DNA from: Crambe crambe
Taxonomy: Eukaryota > Porifera > Demospongiae > Poecilosclerida > Crambeidae
Direction of reading: 5' to 3'
DNA: 64,000 nucleotides
NCBI GenBank assembly: GCA_963924555.1
Contig: OZ004584.1
Location: 1,363,001-1,427,000 of the forward strand
Below the pieces are notes generated by a model. It was given only the letters and a program-made list of their open reading frames with translations, did no database searches and was not told the DNA's origin. Positions 1 to 10,840 of the stretch are shown here, one piece after another. A program made the position numbers and the translations under genes. Position 1 is the stretch's first letter; each line of letters begins with the position of its first letter.

Positions 1-926
1 TGCTACTTATCTAGCATCACAAGGCCTGGCTCCTGGGACAGGCAGGGATCTGCCACACCCAGATCACTCTAGGGCTCCCTGAACCTAGAGAATTTTCCTC
101 TCTACCGTGACTGCGGCTGGTGCAAGAAGGCATCAGGAGGACTCACACACAGAGGGCCTCTGGCCCACAGAGAATATGTCTGTCTATTACACCAGCTATT
201 CTAGAAAAGCTAAGGACCCACTGGCAAGCGAACCAGAATTTTGACCATACCATGCTGTGGGCTGCTGCAGCCACATGTTTCATCGGTTTCTCCAGAGTGG
301 GAGAAATAACCATTCCAACAGCAGGGGGCTTTGTCCAAGAGCACCACTGGGCATGGGGAGATGATGTTGCAGCAGATAGTGAAGAGAGGCCATCAATCAT
401 AAGGGTGCATCTCAAGAAATCAAAGATGGACCAGTTAGGCAAAGGAGTGGATGTCTAGTTGGGGAGGACAGGCAGCTCTATTTGTCCAGTGGAGGCAGTG
501 GTGGCATATGTGGCAGTGAGGGGTGACAGCCCAGGTTGCTTCTTCAGGTTTGAGGATCAGACCCCACTCACAAAAGCTAAGTTTGGGGCAAGAGTGAGGC
601 AAGCCCTGCTGGAACTTGGACTGCTATAAGCAGTTTCCGCATCGGGGCAGCGACAGCAGCAGCAGGGGTGGGTATTAAGGATTCCATGATAAATAAACTG
701 GGGCAATGGAGCAGTGCTGCTTTCCTCTCCTATGTACGGACCCCAAGATATGAACTTGTGCAGTACACCAGCAGAATGGGGGACATGAGGTAGAGGGTAG
801 CTACATGTAGGGGGAGTATAGAAATTCACTAGAAGTTATTATCAAAAAAAAAAAAAGGTGGGGGATATACAGTTAGGGTCAGGAAGTGGATGTATTGTTT
901 GGAGGAGAAGAACAGGTTCTTCATTG

Positions 927-1216
927 GACCAATTGGGTCCAGTAGGACAGGGCCCCAATATACCCCCAAACGAAAATCTTATAGGGAAAGAGAGGTGATC
1001 CAGATAACCAGGGATAAAGGTAATAATAAATATTGAGTAATATAAAGCATTGCTTGATAGGCAGCAATTTACAAAAATCTGGATCCGCCAACAACAAATA
1101 GCAAACAAGTCATCTGTAACATTTTGGGGTGCACTGGCCACGACCCTATGCCAAAATGTAACCACATTGGGCTAACCACAATTGCCAAAAAGGGGTGGGC
1201 TAGGACGAACCATTAA
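927..1216 (+). repeat. Split direct repeat, copy B1
   Basis: This 290-bp block starts at gaccaattgggtcc and ends at cgaaccattaa. It is almost identical to 1502-1791. It follows the recombinase region and is read as the first copy of the 3' split repeat of the retroelement. Confidence 0.75.
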
Positions 1217-1501
1217 ATGAAGTTTAATCGTAGATTCAAACGTGGTTAATGGGAGGAGCATTGGGCGGGGCCAGTGTATCAACCAGAGAGCATGCGCAAG
1301 AGAGCGAGTAGGTCAAATAAATAGGCGCGAAAAATAGTACCAGCAGTTTTTGTTGCAAGTAGCAAAGTCAGAGAACAGTCGGCTGAGAGCTTTTCCCCAC
1401 CCAATCACCCCACCCCTTTTGCAGTCTCAAGTCCATGTGTTTGCATTGTTGCCATTATCTTTATTCCGTCATTAGACGTGACTTCGGGTCATGGCCAGTA
1501 A

Positions 1502-1791
1502 GACCAATTGGGTCCAGTAGGACAGGGCCCCAATATACCCCCAAACGAAAATCTTATAGGGAAAGAGAGGTGATCCAGATAACCAGGGATAAAGGTAATA
1601 ATAAATATTGAGTAATATAAAGCATTGCTTGATAGGCAGCAATTTACAAAAATCTGGATCCGCCAACAACAAATAGCAAACAAGTCATCTGTAGCATTTT
1701 GGGGTGCACTGGCCACGACCCTATGCCAAAATGTAACCACATTGAGCTAACCACAATTGCCAAAAAGGGGTGGGCTAGGACGAACCATTAA
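1502..1791 (+). repeat. Split direct repeat, copy B2 (element 3' end)
   Basis: This is the second copy of the 290-bp block at 927-1216, 575 bp downstream. Homology stops at 1791, taken as the 3' end of the element. Three bases later (1795) a hAT-like terminal sequence begins. Confidence 0.75.
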
Positions 1792-1794
1792 CTA

Positions 1795-1900
1795 CAGGAG
1801 CAGATACAGGATTTTGAAAGGGGTAGTTTATATTATCTGCGCGTTTATGCGCGTTTGGCCCATTTTTCTTAACCACACCCTTTTGCGCCCACTTGATGTT
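1795..1900 (+). mobile_element. hAT-like element terminus
   Basis: The stretch starting caggagcagatacaggattt, followed by a g-rich run and aaccacaccc, matches in style and order the inward sequence of the right end of the element at 37711-39880. It is read as one end of a related non-autonomous hAT-like element. The opposite end was not found, so the remaining length is unknown. Confidence 0.45.
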
Positions 1901-2327
1901 TAGACAAGAGCATTATTGCTAATGCAGACAATCTTGTGGCATGCTGTTAGATATACAAACATGCCCCAGCCAGCTAATACAAACCATTGTGGGTGGCATG
2001 CTGTTAAATATACAAACATGCACTAATACTATTGAGTGTGCAACACTACTGGCGGTAGATTAGCATTGTGCCTGAGGGCCAACGCTGCAATATTTACAAA
2101 GTCTAGACAACCAGCTAGTAGGGGTAATTCGTTGGAATACAATGAGTATTCCCTAGATCCAACACTGTTTCTACATATGCACAGGACAATGACATTTTTG
2201 TCTGTGGTATTCCATGGATATCACATTACAACATGTACAGAAAGAAAGTGATAATTATGATTGAGAAGTTATGGTGGGTGTGGCCTATTGCACACCATGA
2301 TTGCATTTAAATATCCTATCTGTATCA

Positions 2328-2330
<3 letters not shown>

Positions 2331-2408
<78 letters not shown>
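2331..2408. repeat. (CT)n microsatellite
   Basis: Uninterrupted CT dinucleotide run of nearly 80 bp. The Ser-Leu and Arg-Glu frames through it are artefacts. Confidence 0.98.
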
Positions 2409-2410
<2 letters not shown>

Positions 2411-2671
2411 CATTTGTCTCTGTCTATCTGTCTGTAAATTTAGAGATCTCATGGGTGGAGGGTGGTATGGCATGTTCATTGAGCTTTCGGTTGCTAGCTA
2501 CATGCTGGTTTTCATTGCAATCAGAAAAAAAAATTAACATATGACAAGATACCATAAAGTACTATTAGGGAAATATACTTAGAACAGTACAATTTATAGC
2601 AGTTGCTACAAATGCTATTATATATAGTTAAACATGTACGTAGTTACATTATAATTCAGAGATATAGTCAT

Positions 2672-3529
2672 TCACTGCACATACAACTGCAGAAAGCTCA
2701 GCCATACATTTTCACCTCCAGCTTCGTCACCACAGATCCTCACTTCAATATCATCAGAGGTGGGGGCAGGGAGGGACACACTGAACCATGGAGGATTGTT
2801 GAAGGTGCAGCAGTTGGTGGTGCAGTCCATAGCATCCCACAATGCACCATTGTAGTCACCATCACAGAAGTAGTTATTGCCGACGAATGAAGGGGGCAGT
2901 TCAGCAAATGAACGATCTTGACTATCACAGGGACAGCGAAAAGTACCACCATGACCAGCAGCAAAAGACCAAACATGTTGTCGAGGGGATCCAAGAGTCA
3001 CACTGACACCATCCACGTATGGTCCATTAATGCTTATAGGACTCCGTAAGTTGTTGAACTCAGCAAAGGCATCTGGTGAGCCAGAAGAATATCCTATTGC
3101 TCGCCCACAAATTCGATTGTAAGTCCATCCAGGAGTAGGAAAAACTGTTCCTGGGCAGTTTCTAGGTGTGGAAGCAAAGCATGACCTTGCAGGTGATGAA
3201 GCCATTGTCCAAGAGGAAGGACATTGCTGGGATGTGTTACTCATATCAAAGTGAACCACTTCAACCCATTTCCCACTTCCACAATCAGGAACTACTTCAC
3301 CTGGCAAAAGTGTCTGCAGAGAAGAACGAATAGACTCACTGAGATTCCTTCTAGCAGACTCAAGAATACCACTTGCAGGACAGGATTGACTACCTTCTCC
3401 TCCACTTATGATGAGAGGAGAAACATGAGTAGGAAGTGGACCATTGAGGGGTTGTTGGGCCAAGACTGCTGTGAGCAGAGAGACACTGATAACCAGCAAA
3501 TAGGTTGTGTGTAGTTTAAGCCCAGACAT
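2672..3529 (-). CDS. Secreted 13-cysteine protein, array member 1 (intact)
   Basis: The single open exon gives 285 residues. Residues 1-24 form a signal peptide ending AVLA before Gln25, so the product is probably secreted. A variable linker (25-80) is followed by a conserved module from about 81 to 285. Landmarks are CGRAIGY (141-147), YVDGVSVT (171-178), GSPRQHVWSFA (180-190), RCPC (198-201), PPSFVGNNYFC (212-222), a Cys-Cys pair (240-241), LPAPTSDDIEVRICG (253-267) and the end LYVQ. Thirteen cysteines follow the signal (50, 83, 103, 117, 125, 141, 199, 201, 222, 236, 240, 241, 266), and Asn62 and Asn98 lie in N-glycosylation sequons. The family is recognisable from uncharacterised sponge and cnidarian proteins, some with an upstream fibrinogen-like segment; the function is unknown. 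A TATA-like box lies about 95 bp upstream of the ATG. Confidence 0.85.
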   Translation of the reverse strand: MSGLKLHTTYLLVISVSLLTAVLAQQPLNGPLPTHVSPLIISGGEGSQSCPASGILESARRNLSESIRSSLQTLLPGEVVPDCGSGKWVEVVHFDMSNTSQQCPSSWTMASSPARSCFASTPRNCPGTVFPTPGWTYNRICGRAIGYSSGSPDAFAEFNNLRSPISINGPYVDGVSVTLGSPRQHVWSFAAGHGGTFRCPCDSQDRSFAELPPSFVGNNYFCDGDYNGALWDAMDCTTNCCTFNNPPWFSVSLPAPTSDDIEVRICGDEAGGENVWLSFLQLYVQ

Positions 3530-3660
3530 TCTTCAAAATAGCTGTAGTTACAGATTAGTAGAGTAAGTATCGCAATTAAGTGGTAATCCTTGCTGGATTA
3601 TGAGATTGTGCATTTTGTAACCCGCTTTTATACCATAGGAGGAACATTCCAACAAAATAT
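3530..3660 (-). promoter_or_regulatory. Conserved upstream cassette with TATA-like box
   Basis: Read on the minus strand, TATAAAAG lies at 3625-3632, about 95 bp before the ATG. It sits next to a conserved stretch containing aatccagcaaggatta. The same arrangement recurs before the genes or relics that start near 10319, 15592 and 32639, and beside the fragment at 11.4 kb. Conservation in non-coding DNA beside each start supports a core promoter or 5' UTR; the function is inferred. Confidence 0.55.
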
Positions 3661-3779
3661 AGATCCCAACCCATAAGTTATTATACGTAGTCATACCAAT
3701 TATGATCATGCCCTCCTCCATATCAATTAGTCTGGAGGTTTTGATAATCGTTATCATGGTAACTATATCGTCACTGCCT

Positions 3780-4735
3780 TATACATACACCAATCCCATT
3801 TTTAAGATCTGTTGTACAGTGATCACAGCACATCTTTGATTCATATATTGTAAATCGGGATCCATTTTTTTATCATGATTAGTTTCAACTTACCTACTAG
3901 TGCAGCTATTTAGCTTTTTATACACATGGAAATTAATTTTCATGCTTGCAATTTTCATGTTTGTGTCATAGTGATAGCTAAGTGAACACTTATTGGTATA
4001 ATTCGTGGAAGAAAAAAATATTGAGTGATACATGATTCAAGATTTCCAGGCTGCAAGGATCTATGATCATAGTACTTTGTAACTACATAATGTTGTTGTA
4101 ATAAAATTGTCATGTACAACATCTGATGATATTTGGAAATAGGAATCTGACCAAATGTATAGGTAAAAGCTTTCAGGATAGGTGAAATAGGCCAGAGAAT
4201 CCCTGTATATTCATGTCAGGCTGTTTGTGCTTTGAGCAAGCCCTGGCTCATGAACCCACTATAACTACACAGTCACCACCAGTCCTGATGTATGTGGAGG
4301 TGAAGGACGTACAATAACATGGACTAATTTGAGAGTGGCACTGAGAAATAATTATGAAGTTTAGAGTACTTTGAATTAAAAAATCCAACCTTTAGCTAGC
4401 AGTCATCTCTAAAACAATGATGTGACACATACAAAGCTGTAGTAATAAATAGACAAAAGTTAAGTAATGTTAATTAATTCCCATTCCTTCCTCTCCTCCA
4501 AAGCAAAAAGTAAATAATGTAAAGAGTTATCCATTATTGCACTGTGATTCAGTTAGGAAGTTTATGTGGCAAGACAATGACAATTCATACATTTTCATTG
4601 AGCTTTTAGTTGCTATTTCATTGCAATAATTATTTATATTGAGAAATATAAAAAGGCACACTATTGTATGGTATAATTAAAGTACTGGGGAAATAATATA
4701 ACTAATTATGAGAACTACCTCTAGAACAGTTGCTA
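3780..4735. other. Intergenic spacer, part of a duplicated gene-plus-spacer unit
   Basis: No gene is seen. Blocks here recur at about 6050-6850 and 7000-7480, for example ggtataattcgtggaagaaa at about 4006 and 6673, and the stretch around the phrase caagccctggctcatgaacc. The array therefore grew by copying genes together with their spacers. Confidence 0.6.
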
Positions 4736-4785
4736 TGAATGTTATTAGAGAACGCATCCTACATATCTAATATGGAAAAAGTCAT

Positions 4786-5673
4786 TTACTGCAGCACATA
4801 TAACTGCAGAAAGCTGAGAAACACATTTTCATTGGCAGTATCCTCATCACCACAGATCCTCACTTCAATATCATCGGTGGTGGGGGCAGGGAGAGATACG
4901 TTGAACCATGGAGGATTATTGAAAGTGCAGCAGTTGGAGGTGCAGTCCATAGCATCCCACAATGCACCATTGTAGTTACCATCACAGAAGTAGTTATTGC
5001 CAACATAAGAAGGTGGATAGGGAGCTTGATTGAGAGTGTGGTCAGGATTATCACAGGGGCAGCGATATATAGTGTAGTGACTAATACCATGACCTACACC
5101 AAAAGTCCAAATGTGCTGCCGAGGGGATCCATGAGTCACACTGATACCGTCCACATAGGGGTCATTAATACTCGGAGAATCTCTGAGATTGAGGAATTCA
5201 GCAAAGGCATCTGGATTGCCAGTACTATATCCTATGGCTCGCCCACAAATACGACTGTAAGTCAATCCAGGGGTAGGAAAAACTGTTCCTGGGCAGGTTG
5301 TAGGTGTGGAAGCAAAGCACGACCTTGCAGGTGATGAAGCCATTGTCCAAGAGGAAGGACATTGCTGGGATGTGTTGGTCATGTTGAAGTGAACCACTTC
5401 AACCCATTCCCCACTACCACAATCAGGAACTACTTCACCTGCAAAAAGTGTCTGCAGAGAAGAACGAATAGACTCACTGAGATTCCTTCTAGCAGACTCA
5501 AGAATACCACTCGCAGGACAGGATTGACTACCTTCTCCTCCACTTATGACGAGAGGAGAAACACGGGTAGGAAGTGGGCCATTGAGGGGTGGTTGGGCTA
5601 AGACTGCTGTGAGCAGGGAGATACTGATAACCAGCAAACAAGCTGTGTGTAGTTTAGCCCAGACATTCTTCAA
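4786..5673 (-). CDS. Secreted 13-cysteine protein, array member 2 (intact)
   Basis: The 295-residue single-exon frame has a hydrophobic signal peptide ending TAVLA before QPPLNGPLP. All 13 cysteines of member 1 are kept. The middle differs: the segment before the CPC motif is longer (about GVGHGISHYTIYRCPC) and is followed by PYPPSYVGNNYFC. Its coding 3' half and 3' flank are the apparent source of the sequence now found in the broken copy at 9480-10319. The upstream region keeps the conserved cassette but lacks the TATA-containing stretch present before other members (compare 5750-5770 with 3615-3640). Expression may therefore differ, which is an inference. Molecular function is unknown. Confidence 0.85.
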   Translation of the reverse strand: MKNVWAKLHTACLLVISISLLTAVLAQPPLNGPLPTRVSPLVISGGEGSQSCPASGILESARRNLSESIRSSLQTLFAGEVVPDCGSGEWVEVVHFNMTNTSQQCPSSWTMASSPARSCFASTPTTCPGTVFPTPGLTYSRICGRAIGYSTGNPDAFAEFLNLRDSPSINDPYVDGISVTHGSPRQHIWTFGVGHGISHYTIYRCPCDNPDHTLNQAPYPPSYVGNNYFCDGNYNGALWDAMDCTSNCCTFNNPPWFNVSLPAPTTDDIEVRICGDEDTANENVFLSFLQLYVLQ

Positions 5674-5789
5674 AATAACTGTAGTTACAGATTAGCAGAG
5701 CAAGTATCACAATTAAGTGGTAATCCTTGCTGGATTATGAGATTGTGTATTTCGTAACCATAGGAGGAACATTCCAATAAAATGTAGAT

Positions 5790-7550
5790 CCCAACCCATA
5801 AATTCTTCATAGTCATGGATTTTAAAAATATAACATACCAGTTGTGATCATGCCCTCCTCCATATCAATTAGTCTGGAGGTTGATAATCATCATCATGGT
5901 AACTATCATCACTGCTTTACACATACACCAATCCCATTTTTTATGGTGGTCTGTTGTACAGTGATTACAGAGCATCCTTGATTCAAATTGGGAATTTACC
6001 TTCAATTCTCACATAATATTTTTATCATTGTTAGTTTCAACTTATATGTAGAACTAATTAGCTTTTTAAACACATGGAAATTAATTTTCATGCTTGTAAT
6101 TAATATTCGTTGCTGAACTTGATGATGAAAATGATTTACCATTCAGGCTGCAAAGATATCTGGTGTGAGAGAAGTATATGAAAATAAGGTGGTAAAACAT
6201 GTAGTCATGTATTTATCAGGAATCTGGTCAGATGAAGCCAAAATTGTGTGGCAAAGGGAAATAGGCTGGAGAATGCCCTGTATTCATGTCAGGCTGTTCA
6301 TACTTTGAGCAACCCCTGGCTCACCCACTATAACTACGTATATTCATGAGTGTTAGTCTTGATGTAGAAAATAGGTTTAGAAGTAAAGCCATGTTATTAA
6401 GCAGACATTCCAGCAATTAAAGATTAGCTGAGCAAGTAGAAAAGGCAATCCTTGCTGGATTATGAAATTGTGTATTTATTAGACTCATATAAGCATGCCA
6501 AAAAAATGTATGCCGACCCTATGGAACTACAAAAATTCATCCATCTAACAGTAAATTGCATTACCTGGAGGTTTTGATAACTATCACCATTAAACCTTGC
6601 TATAGTGACAGCTACTGTCAATACACAATTATTGTGGTGTCTGTCATAGTGATAAGTGAACACTTAGCTAATGGTATAATTCGTGGAAGAAAAAATATTG
6701 AGTGGTACGTGATTCAAGATCTCCAGGCTGCAAGGATAGATATCTGGAGAATGTACTATAATTGTTGTGCTTTCACTGCAAACGAAATTGTTATTTTAAC
6801 AAACCTAGCTACTTATTTAAGGTTAATCATTTGAAATCTGTCAAAATGACACTATATTTTTGATGAATATAACAAACTGTTTGGTTGTTTCAACGATGAT
6901 TAGTCTTGCCTAACAGTTATGTTTATTGAAATAACAATAATTATTCTATTTTTGCAGTGTTGTAACTATGTAATGTAGTAATAACTACGTATCTTTAATT
7001 GTCATGTACTATAATCATAGAACATCTGATGATATTTGGAATCTGAGTAAAAGCTTTTAGGATAGGTGAAATAGGCCAGAGAATCCCTGTATGCATTTCA
7101 GGCTGTTTGTACTTTGAGCAAGCCCTGGCTCATGAACCCACTATAACTACAACTACACAGTGACCACCAGTCCTGATGTATAGGACATGCAATAACATGG
7201 ACTATTTTGAGAGTGGCACTGAGAAATAATTATGACATTTTAGAGTTGATATGTGTACTTCGAATTTAAAAATTCAACCTTTAGCTAGCAGTTATCTCTA
7301 GAGCAATATGATATGATACATACAAAGCTGTAGTAATAACGAGACAAAAATTAAGCAATGTTAATTAATTCCCACTCCTTCCCCTCCTACAAAACAAAAA
7401 GTAAATAATGTAAAGAGTTATCATCACTGTTTACATTATTGCACTGTAATAGGAACTGATTCGGTTAAGGCAAGACAATGACAATTCATAACTGTGTTTT
7501 ATGGTAGCAGGAAAAACATGTGATTAAAGGTTTTTAAAGAAATGGAATAC
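5790..7550. other. Intergenic spacer built of duplicated spacer segments
   Basis: No supported gene is present. Short open frames here lack family similarity. Segments repeat the 3.78-4.74 kb spacer, including the phrase gtataattcgtggaagaaaa and the 3' spacer ahead of the relic at 7.56 kb. Confidence 0.55.
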
Positions 7551-7555
7551 TATAT

Positions 7556-7879
7556 TCAAACATACTGTTTAGGGAATCCATAAGTCACACTGACCTTCCA
7601 CATAAGATGATATCCAAGAGGAAGGACATTGCAGGGATGTGTTACTATAATGTCGCAGTAATCCATCTTGAGAAGAATGAATAGACTCACTGAGACAATT
7701 CCTTCTAGCAGACTCAATACCATCACTAGCTGGACAGGATTGACTACCTTCTCCTCCTCTTTTGACAAGCAGGAAGTGGACCATTGAGGGGTGATTGGGC
7801 TAAGACTGCTGTGAGCAGAGTGACACTGATAACCAACCAACAAACAAGCTGTGTGTAGTTTAAGACCAGACACAAACAA
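7556..7879 (-). pseudogene. Relic of the secreted 13-cysteine family
   Basis: The start region encodes SGLKLHTACLLV, matching the family signal peptide. Pieces corresponding to SQSCPAS, ESARRN, a WISSYVEG-like piece and a SVTYG piece follow in different frames with large internal losses. Nothing of the CPC or Cys-Cys region remains. The conserved upstream block (ttggattatgagat at about 7928) is still present. It is a decayed host gene, not a functional short form. Confidence 0.8.
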
Positions 7880-8730
7880 TATCTATAATTAAGATTAGTA
7901 GATAAAGAAGAGGTAATTAATCCTTATTGGATTATGAGATGATGTATTTCGTAGCCTGCTTATATACGTGGATACTGACCCCATAACTCCATAAATTGTG
8001 GCTGAACAATTCTGATCATGCCCTCCTCCATAGTTGAATATTTACTACGTACCTGGAGGTGACAGCTACCATCTCTTCAGACCTCTACATGTCTATCACT
8101 ACTGTTAATTTTAATTCCCTTTCCTTCTCCTCCTCCAAAGAGAGTTATCATCACTGTTTACATTATTCTAGTGTACGTAATAGGAACTGATTTGGTAGGA
8201 AGAATTTATGTGGTGCCATAAATATTATTTCCAAGACAATGGTACAGTCAATTTTTATGACAATTCATACTGTGTATTTAATAGTAGCAGGAAAGACGTT
8301 AATCTTCTACCATCAAAATGGTACCCAAACATAATATATAGTGTATGTCACACTGATACATGTTCCTTCCGCATAATACTGAAGAAATCCTGAGCAAGTT
8401 ACATCAGTGATCTACAAACTAAAAGTGATGAAGGTATGGACCACAACATTTAGTCCATAGTATAGTAGCCATTCCATGAAAATAACAATATTACATGTAC
8501 ATAAAGGAAGTGATGTGATTAAGAGGAAGTTTTGGTAGATGTGGCCTATTTTAAATTAACAGTATAGTGACAATTATCGACATGAGAGCTGAAGAGTTCT
8601 CTCGGCCCTTCAGACATACAGAAAAGGTGATTGAGGAGAAGGATAAGAACTTTTCTCAACGGAGCTCGGCTAAGGGTTCTGACTCTTCCAGAAAAGGCTC
8701 AACCACATAAGCCTATATGAGAATGATGCT
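7880..8730. other. Spacer with gene-flank remnants
   Basis: No gene is seen. It holds the old promoter flank of the 7.56 kb relic. It also holds blocks shared with 11.49-12.06 kb and 16.76-17.33 kb, such as the stretch with atgacaattcatactgtgt and tagtagcaggaaagacgtta. Confidence 0.5.
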
Positions 8731-8734
8731 ATGA

Positions 8735-9160
8735 TATATTCAAGGTTGTGCACCAAGAGCAGTATAGCATCATTCCAGTGCACCATGAACATGGAGCTTG
8801 ATCAGAGTGATCTATAGTGCTGATCACATATCTTGGGGATCTAATTAGAGTCCAGTTACTGATCATGATGCACAGTCATAGGGTTTCAGTGGTTTTTAAA
8901 GAATGCAATTATTCAAAATAATTGAAGCACATTCTTGAGGTTATCCTATCAACGTGACTAGTGAATTGCTATAAGACAATGAGCTACTCTAATACTATAA
9001 GAGCTGTTATCAGCACAGGCTGGAAGGTCATAGTCGTAGAGGTTCTTCCACTATAGGCTCAGCACCGAAATGCTGAAGTGTGCATTAATCACTTTGTGCA
9101 CACAAGTGTGATTTAAAGAGGATCTGATTGGTCACATGACTCAGCACTAAGATTGTCTGT
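8735..9160. mobile_element. MITE-like repeat
   Basis: This block of about 0.4 kb runs from around tagtgctgatcacatatctt (8816) to cacatgactcagcactaa (near 9135-9155). It resembles the better preserved copy at 40717-41105, which has matching inverted ends. Related copies lie near 14.05-14.49 kb, and partial ones near 12.4-12.73 and 17.69-17.96 kb. No coding capacity is seen. Confidence 0.5.
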
Positions 9161-9479
9161 ATAACTGTCTGTCTCTGTCTATCTGTGTAGAGTGAGTGCA
9201 ATTTTAGAGTCCTTGTATTGATTGGAGGATGTTGTGGGTGGAGGATGGTATGTGTGGAGGATATCATAGGTCGAGGGTGGTACGTATATGGCGTGTTCAT
9301 TGAGTTTTTAGTTGCTATTTCATTGCAATAATTATTTATATCGAGAAATATAACAAGGCACACTATAATAATTATTAAAGTACTGGGAAAATAATATAAC
9401 TAATTATGAGAACTAGAACAGTTGCTACTAGAGAACTATTTACTATACACATCCTACATATCTATATGGAAAAAGTCAT

Positions 9480-10319
9480 TTACTGCACATATAACTGCAG
9501 AAAGCTGAGAAATACATTTTCATTGGCAGTATCCTCATCAGCACAGATCCTCACTTCAATATCATCAGAGGTTGGGGCAGGGAGAGACACGTTGAACCAC
9601 GGAGGATTATTGAAAGTGCAGCAGTTGGAGGTGCAGTCCATAGCATCCCACAATGCACCATTGTAGTTACCATCACAGAAATAGTTATTGCCAACATAAG
9701 AAGGTGGATATGGACCGTCATTAGGACCGTGGTTAGAATTATCACAAGGACAGCGGAATACAAGGCCAGCAGCAAAAGACCAAATATGTTGTCATGGTGA
9801 TCCGTAAGTCACACTGATACCCTCCATGTAATGATCATCAATGCCAAATCTTTGGTGAGCAAAGGCATCAGCTGAACCAGTAGTATATCCTATGGCTCGC
9901 CCACAAATACGACTGTAAGTCAATCCAGGGGTAGGAAAAACTGTTCCTGGGCAGGTAGTAGGTGTGGAAGCAAAGCACGACCTTGCAGGTGATGAAGCCA
10001 TTGTCCAAGAGGAAGGACATTGCTGGGATGTGTTGGTCATATTGAAGTGAACTACTTCAACCCATTTCCCACTACCACAATCAGGAACTACTTCACCTGC
10101 CAAAAGTGTCTGCAGAGAAGAATTGAGATTCCTTCTAGCAGACTCAAGAATACCACTCGCAGGACAGGATTGACTATCTTCTCCTCCACTTATGACGAGA
10201 GGAGAAACACGAGTAGGAAGTGGGCCATTGAGGGGCGGTTGGGCCAAGATTGCTGTGAGCAAAGAGGCAGTGATAAGCAGCAAACAAGCTGCGTATATTT
10301 TAAGCCCGGACACAGACAT
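9480..10319 (-). pseudogene. Secreted 13-cysteine family gene, broken duplicate of 14753-15592
   Basis: The 5' half (signal peptide to the GSP of GSPRQH) is almost identical to the intact gene starting at 15592. In frame, the Arg codon CGA of GSPRQH is TGA here, a CpG-type transition, so the product would stop after about 175 residues. Past that stop the frame still reads family sequence to the end (SFAAGLVFRCPC, then DGPYPPSYVGNNYFC), without other evident damage. The 3' half and 3' flank (about 9300-9780) resemble gene 4786-5673 rather than the sister copy, a sign of gene conversion or unequal exchange. A short replaced stretch around 9840-9865 (FGIDD region) also differs. A truncated secreted product cannot be excluded. 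Confidence 0.85.
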
Positions 10320-10450
10320 TCTTCAAAATAACTGTAGTTATAAATTAGCAGAGCAAGTATCACAATAAAGTGTTAATCCTTGCTGGATTATGACATTGAG
10401 TATTTCATGTCTCTCTTTTATACCATAGGAGGAACATTCCAACAAATGTA
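10320..10450 (-). promoter_or_regulatory. Conserved upstream cassette with TATA-like box
   Basis: TATAAAAG on the minus strand is at 10415-10422. It has the same spacing and neighbouring conserved block as upstream of member 1, and is identical in the sister copy near 15688-15695. Confidence 0.5.
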
Positions 10451-10489
10451 GATCCCATTAATTCATTATAGATTTAAGGGCGTTTTATC

Positions 10490-10840
10490 CATAATGGCCT
10501 ACTGGCTCCAACATGACTACGCGTGCCTGCAACCAAGTATAAGCACTAATAACAGAATCATTATTGTGGAAAACGAGATGAAAAACCACAAGAAGGTTAG
10601 GAATGTAATTTTGTGCAGGTGGTACATGAGCCATACAAGCAGGAAAAGTCATAATAGTAAATGATTCATTCAATTGCATGTAGCTATAATAGCTAGTATA
10701 GGTAGCACTCCTGAAGAAAAATAATATAGGCAATCCTCCAGCGCCAGATTCAGAGCCTATTCCAGAGCCAGTGTCACCGGAAGAGTCTAGCCCGAGTGAG
10801 ACTAACTCCAGAGCTAGTCTGGGCTAGCAGACCTCCCATA
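10490..10840 (-). repeat. Dispersed repeat related to the TTAA element at 48925-50248
   Basis: Read on the minus strand, this segment matches 49909-50240 (for example ggctctggaataggctctga and gctacatgcaattgaatga). The motif catgactacgcg near 10513-10524 lies where the terminal repeat of the 48.9-50.2 kb element would be. A frame of about 80 residues runs through it, but it is not clearly conserved in the 50 kb copy. Confidence 0.55.

Larger units (their letters stand above)
1..1791 (+). mobile_element. 3' part of a tyrosine-recombinase retroelement (PAT/Ngaro-like), fossil
   Basis: A recombinase-like coding region lies at about 60-830 on the plus strand. It shows the phrase LWAAAATCFIGFSRVGEIT, typical of the first catalytic Arg region of tyrosine recombinases in DIRS-type retroelements. 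It is not open in one frame, so the element is broken (a few breaks); the 5' part lies outside the window. A 290-bp block at 927-1216 is repeated at 1502-1791 with only a few differences, separated by about 285 bp of other sequence. A B1-A2-B2 layout after the recombinase is what the split direct repeats of PAT/Ngaro-type elements look like. The near identity of the repeats suggests a young insertion. A lone recombinase element such as a Crypton is the alternative, but the split repeats argue against it. Confidence 0.7.

Noticed and set aside
2285-2537. Frames with long Ser-Leu or Arg-Glu repeats
   Set aside because: Translations of a CT microsatellite, with no other support.
3224-3514. Plus-strand frames across the secreted genes (also 5362-5601, 10020-10331, 15293-15604)
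   Set aside because: They are antisense shadows of the conserved minus-strand coding regions and share their conservation for that reason.
10485-10733. 82-residue frame LPILFFFRSATYTSYY-type, repeated at 15.76 kb
   Set aside because: It lies in a dispersed repeat. The third copy at 49.9-50.2 kb does not keep the frame, so coding is unlikely.
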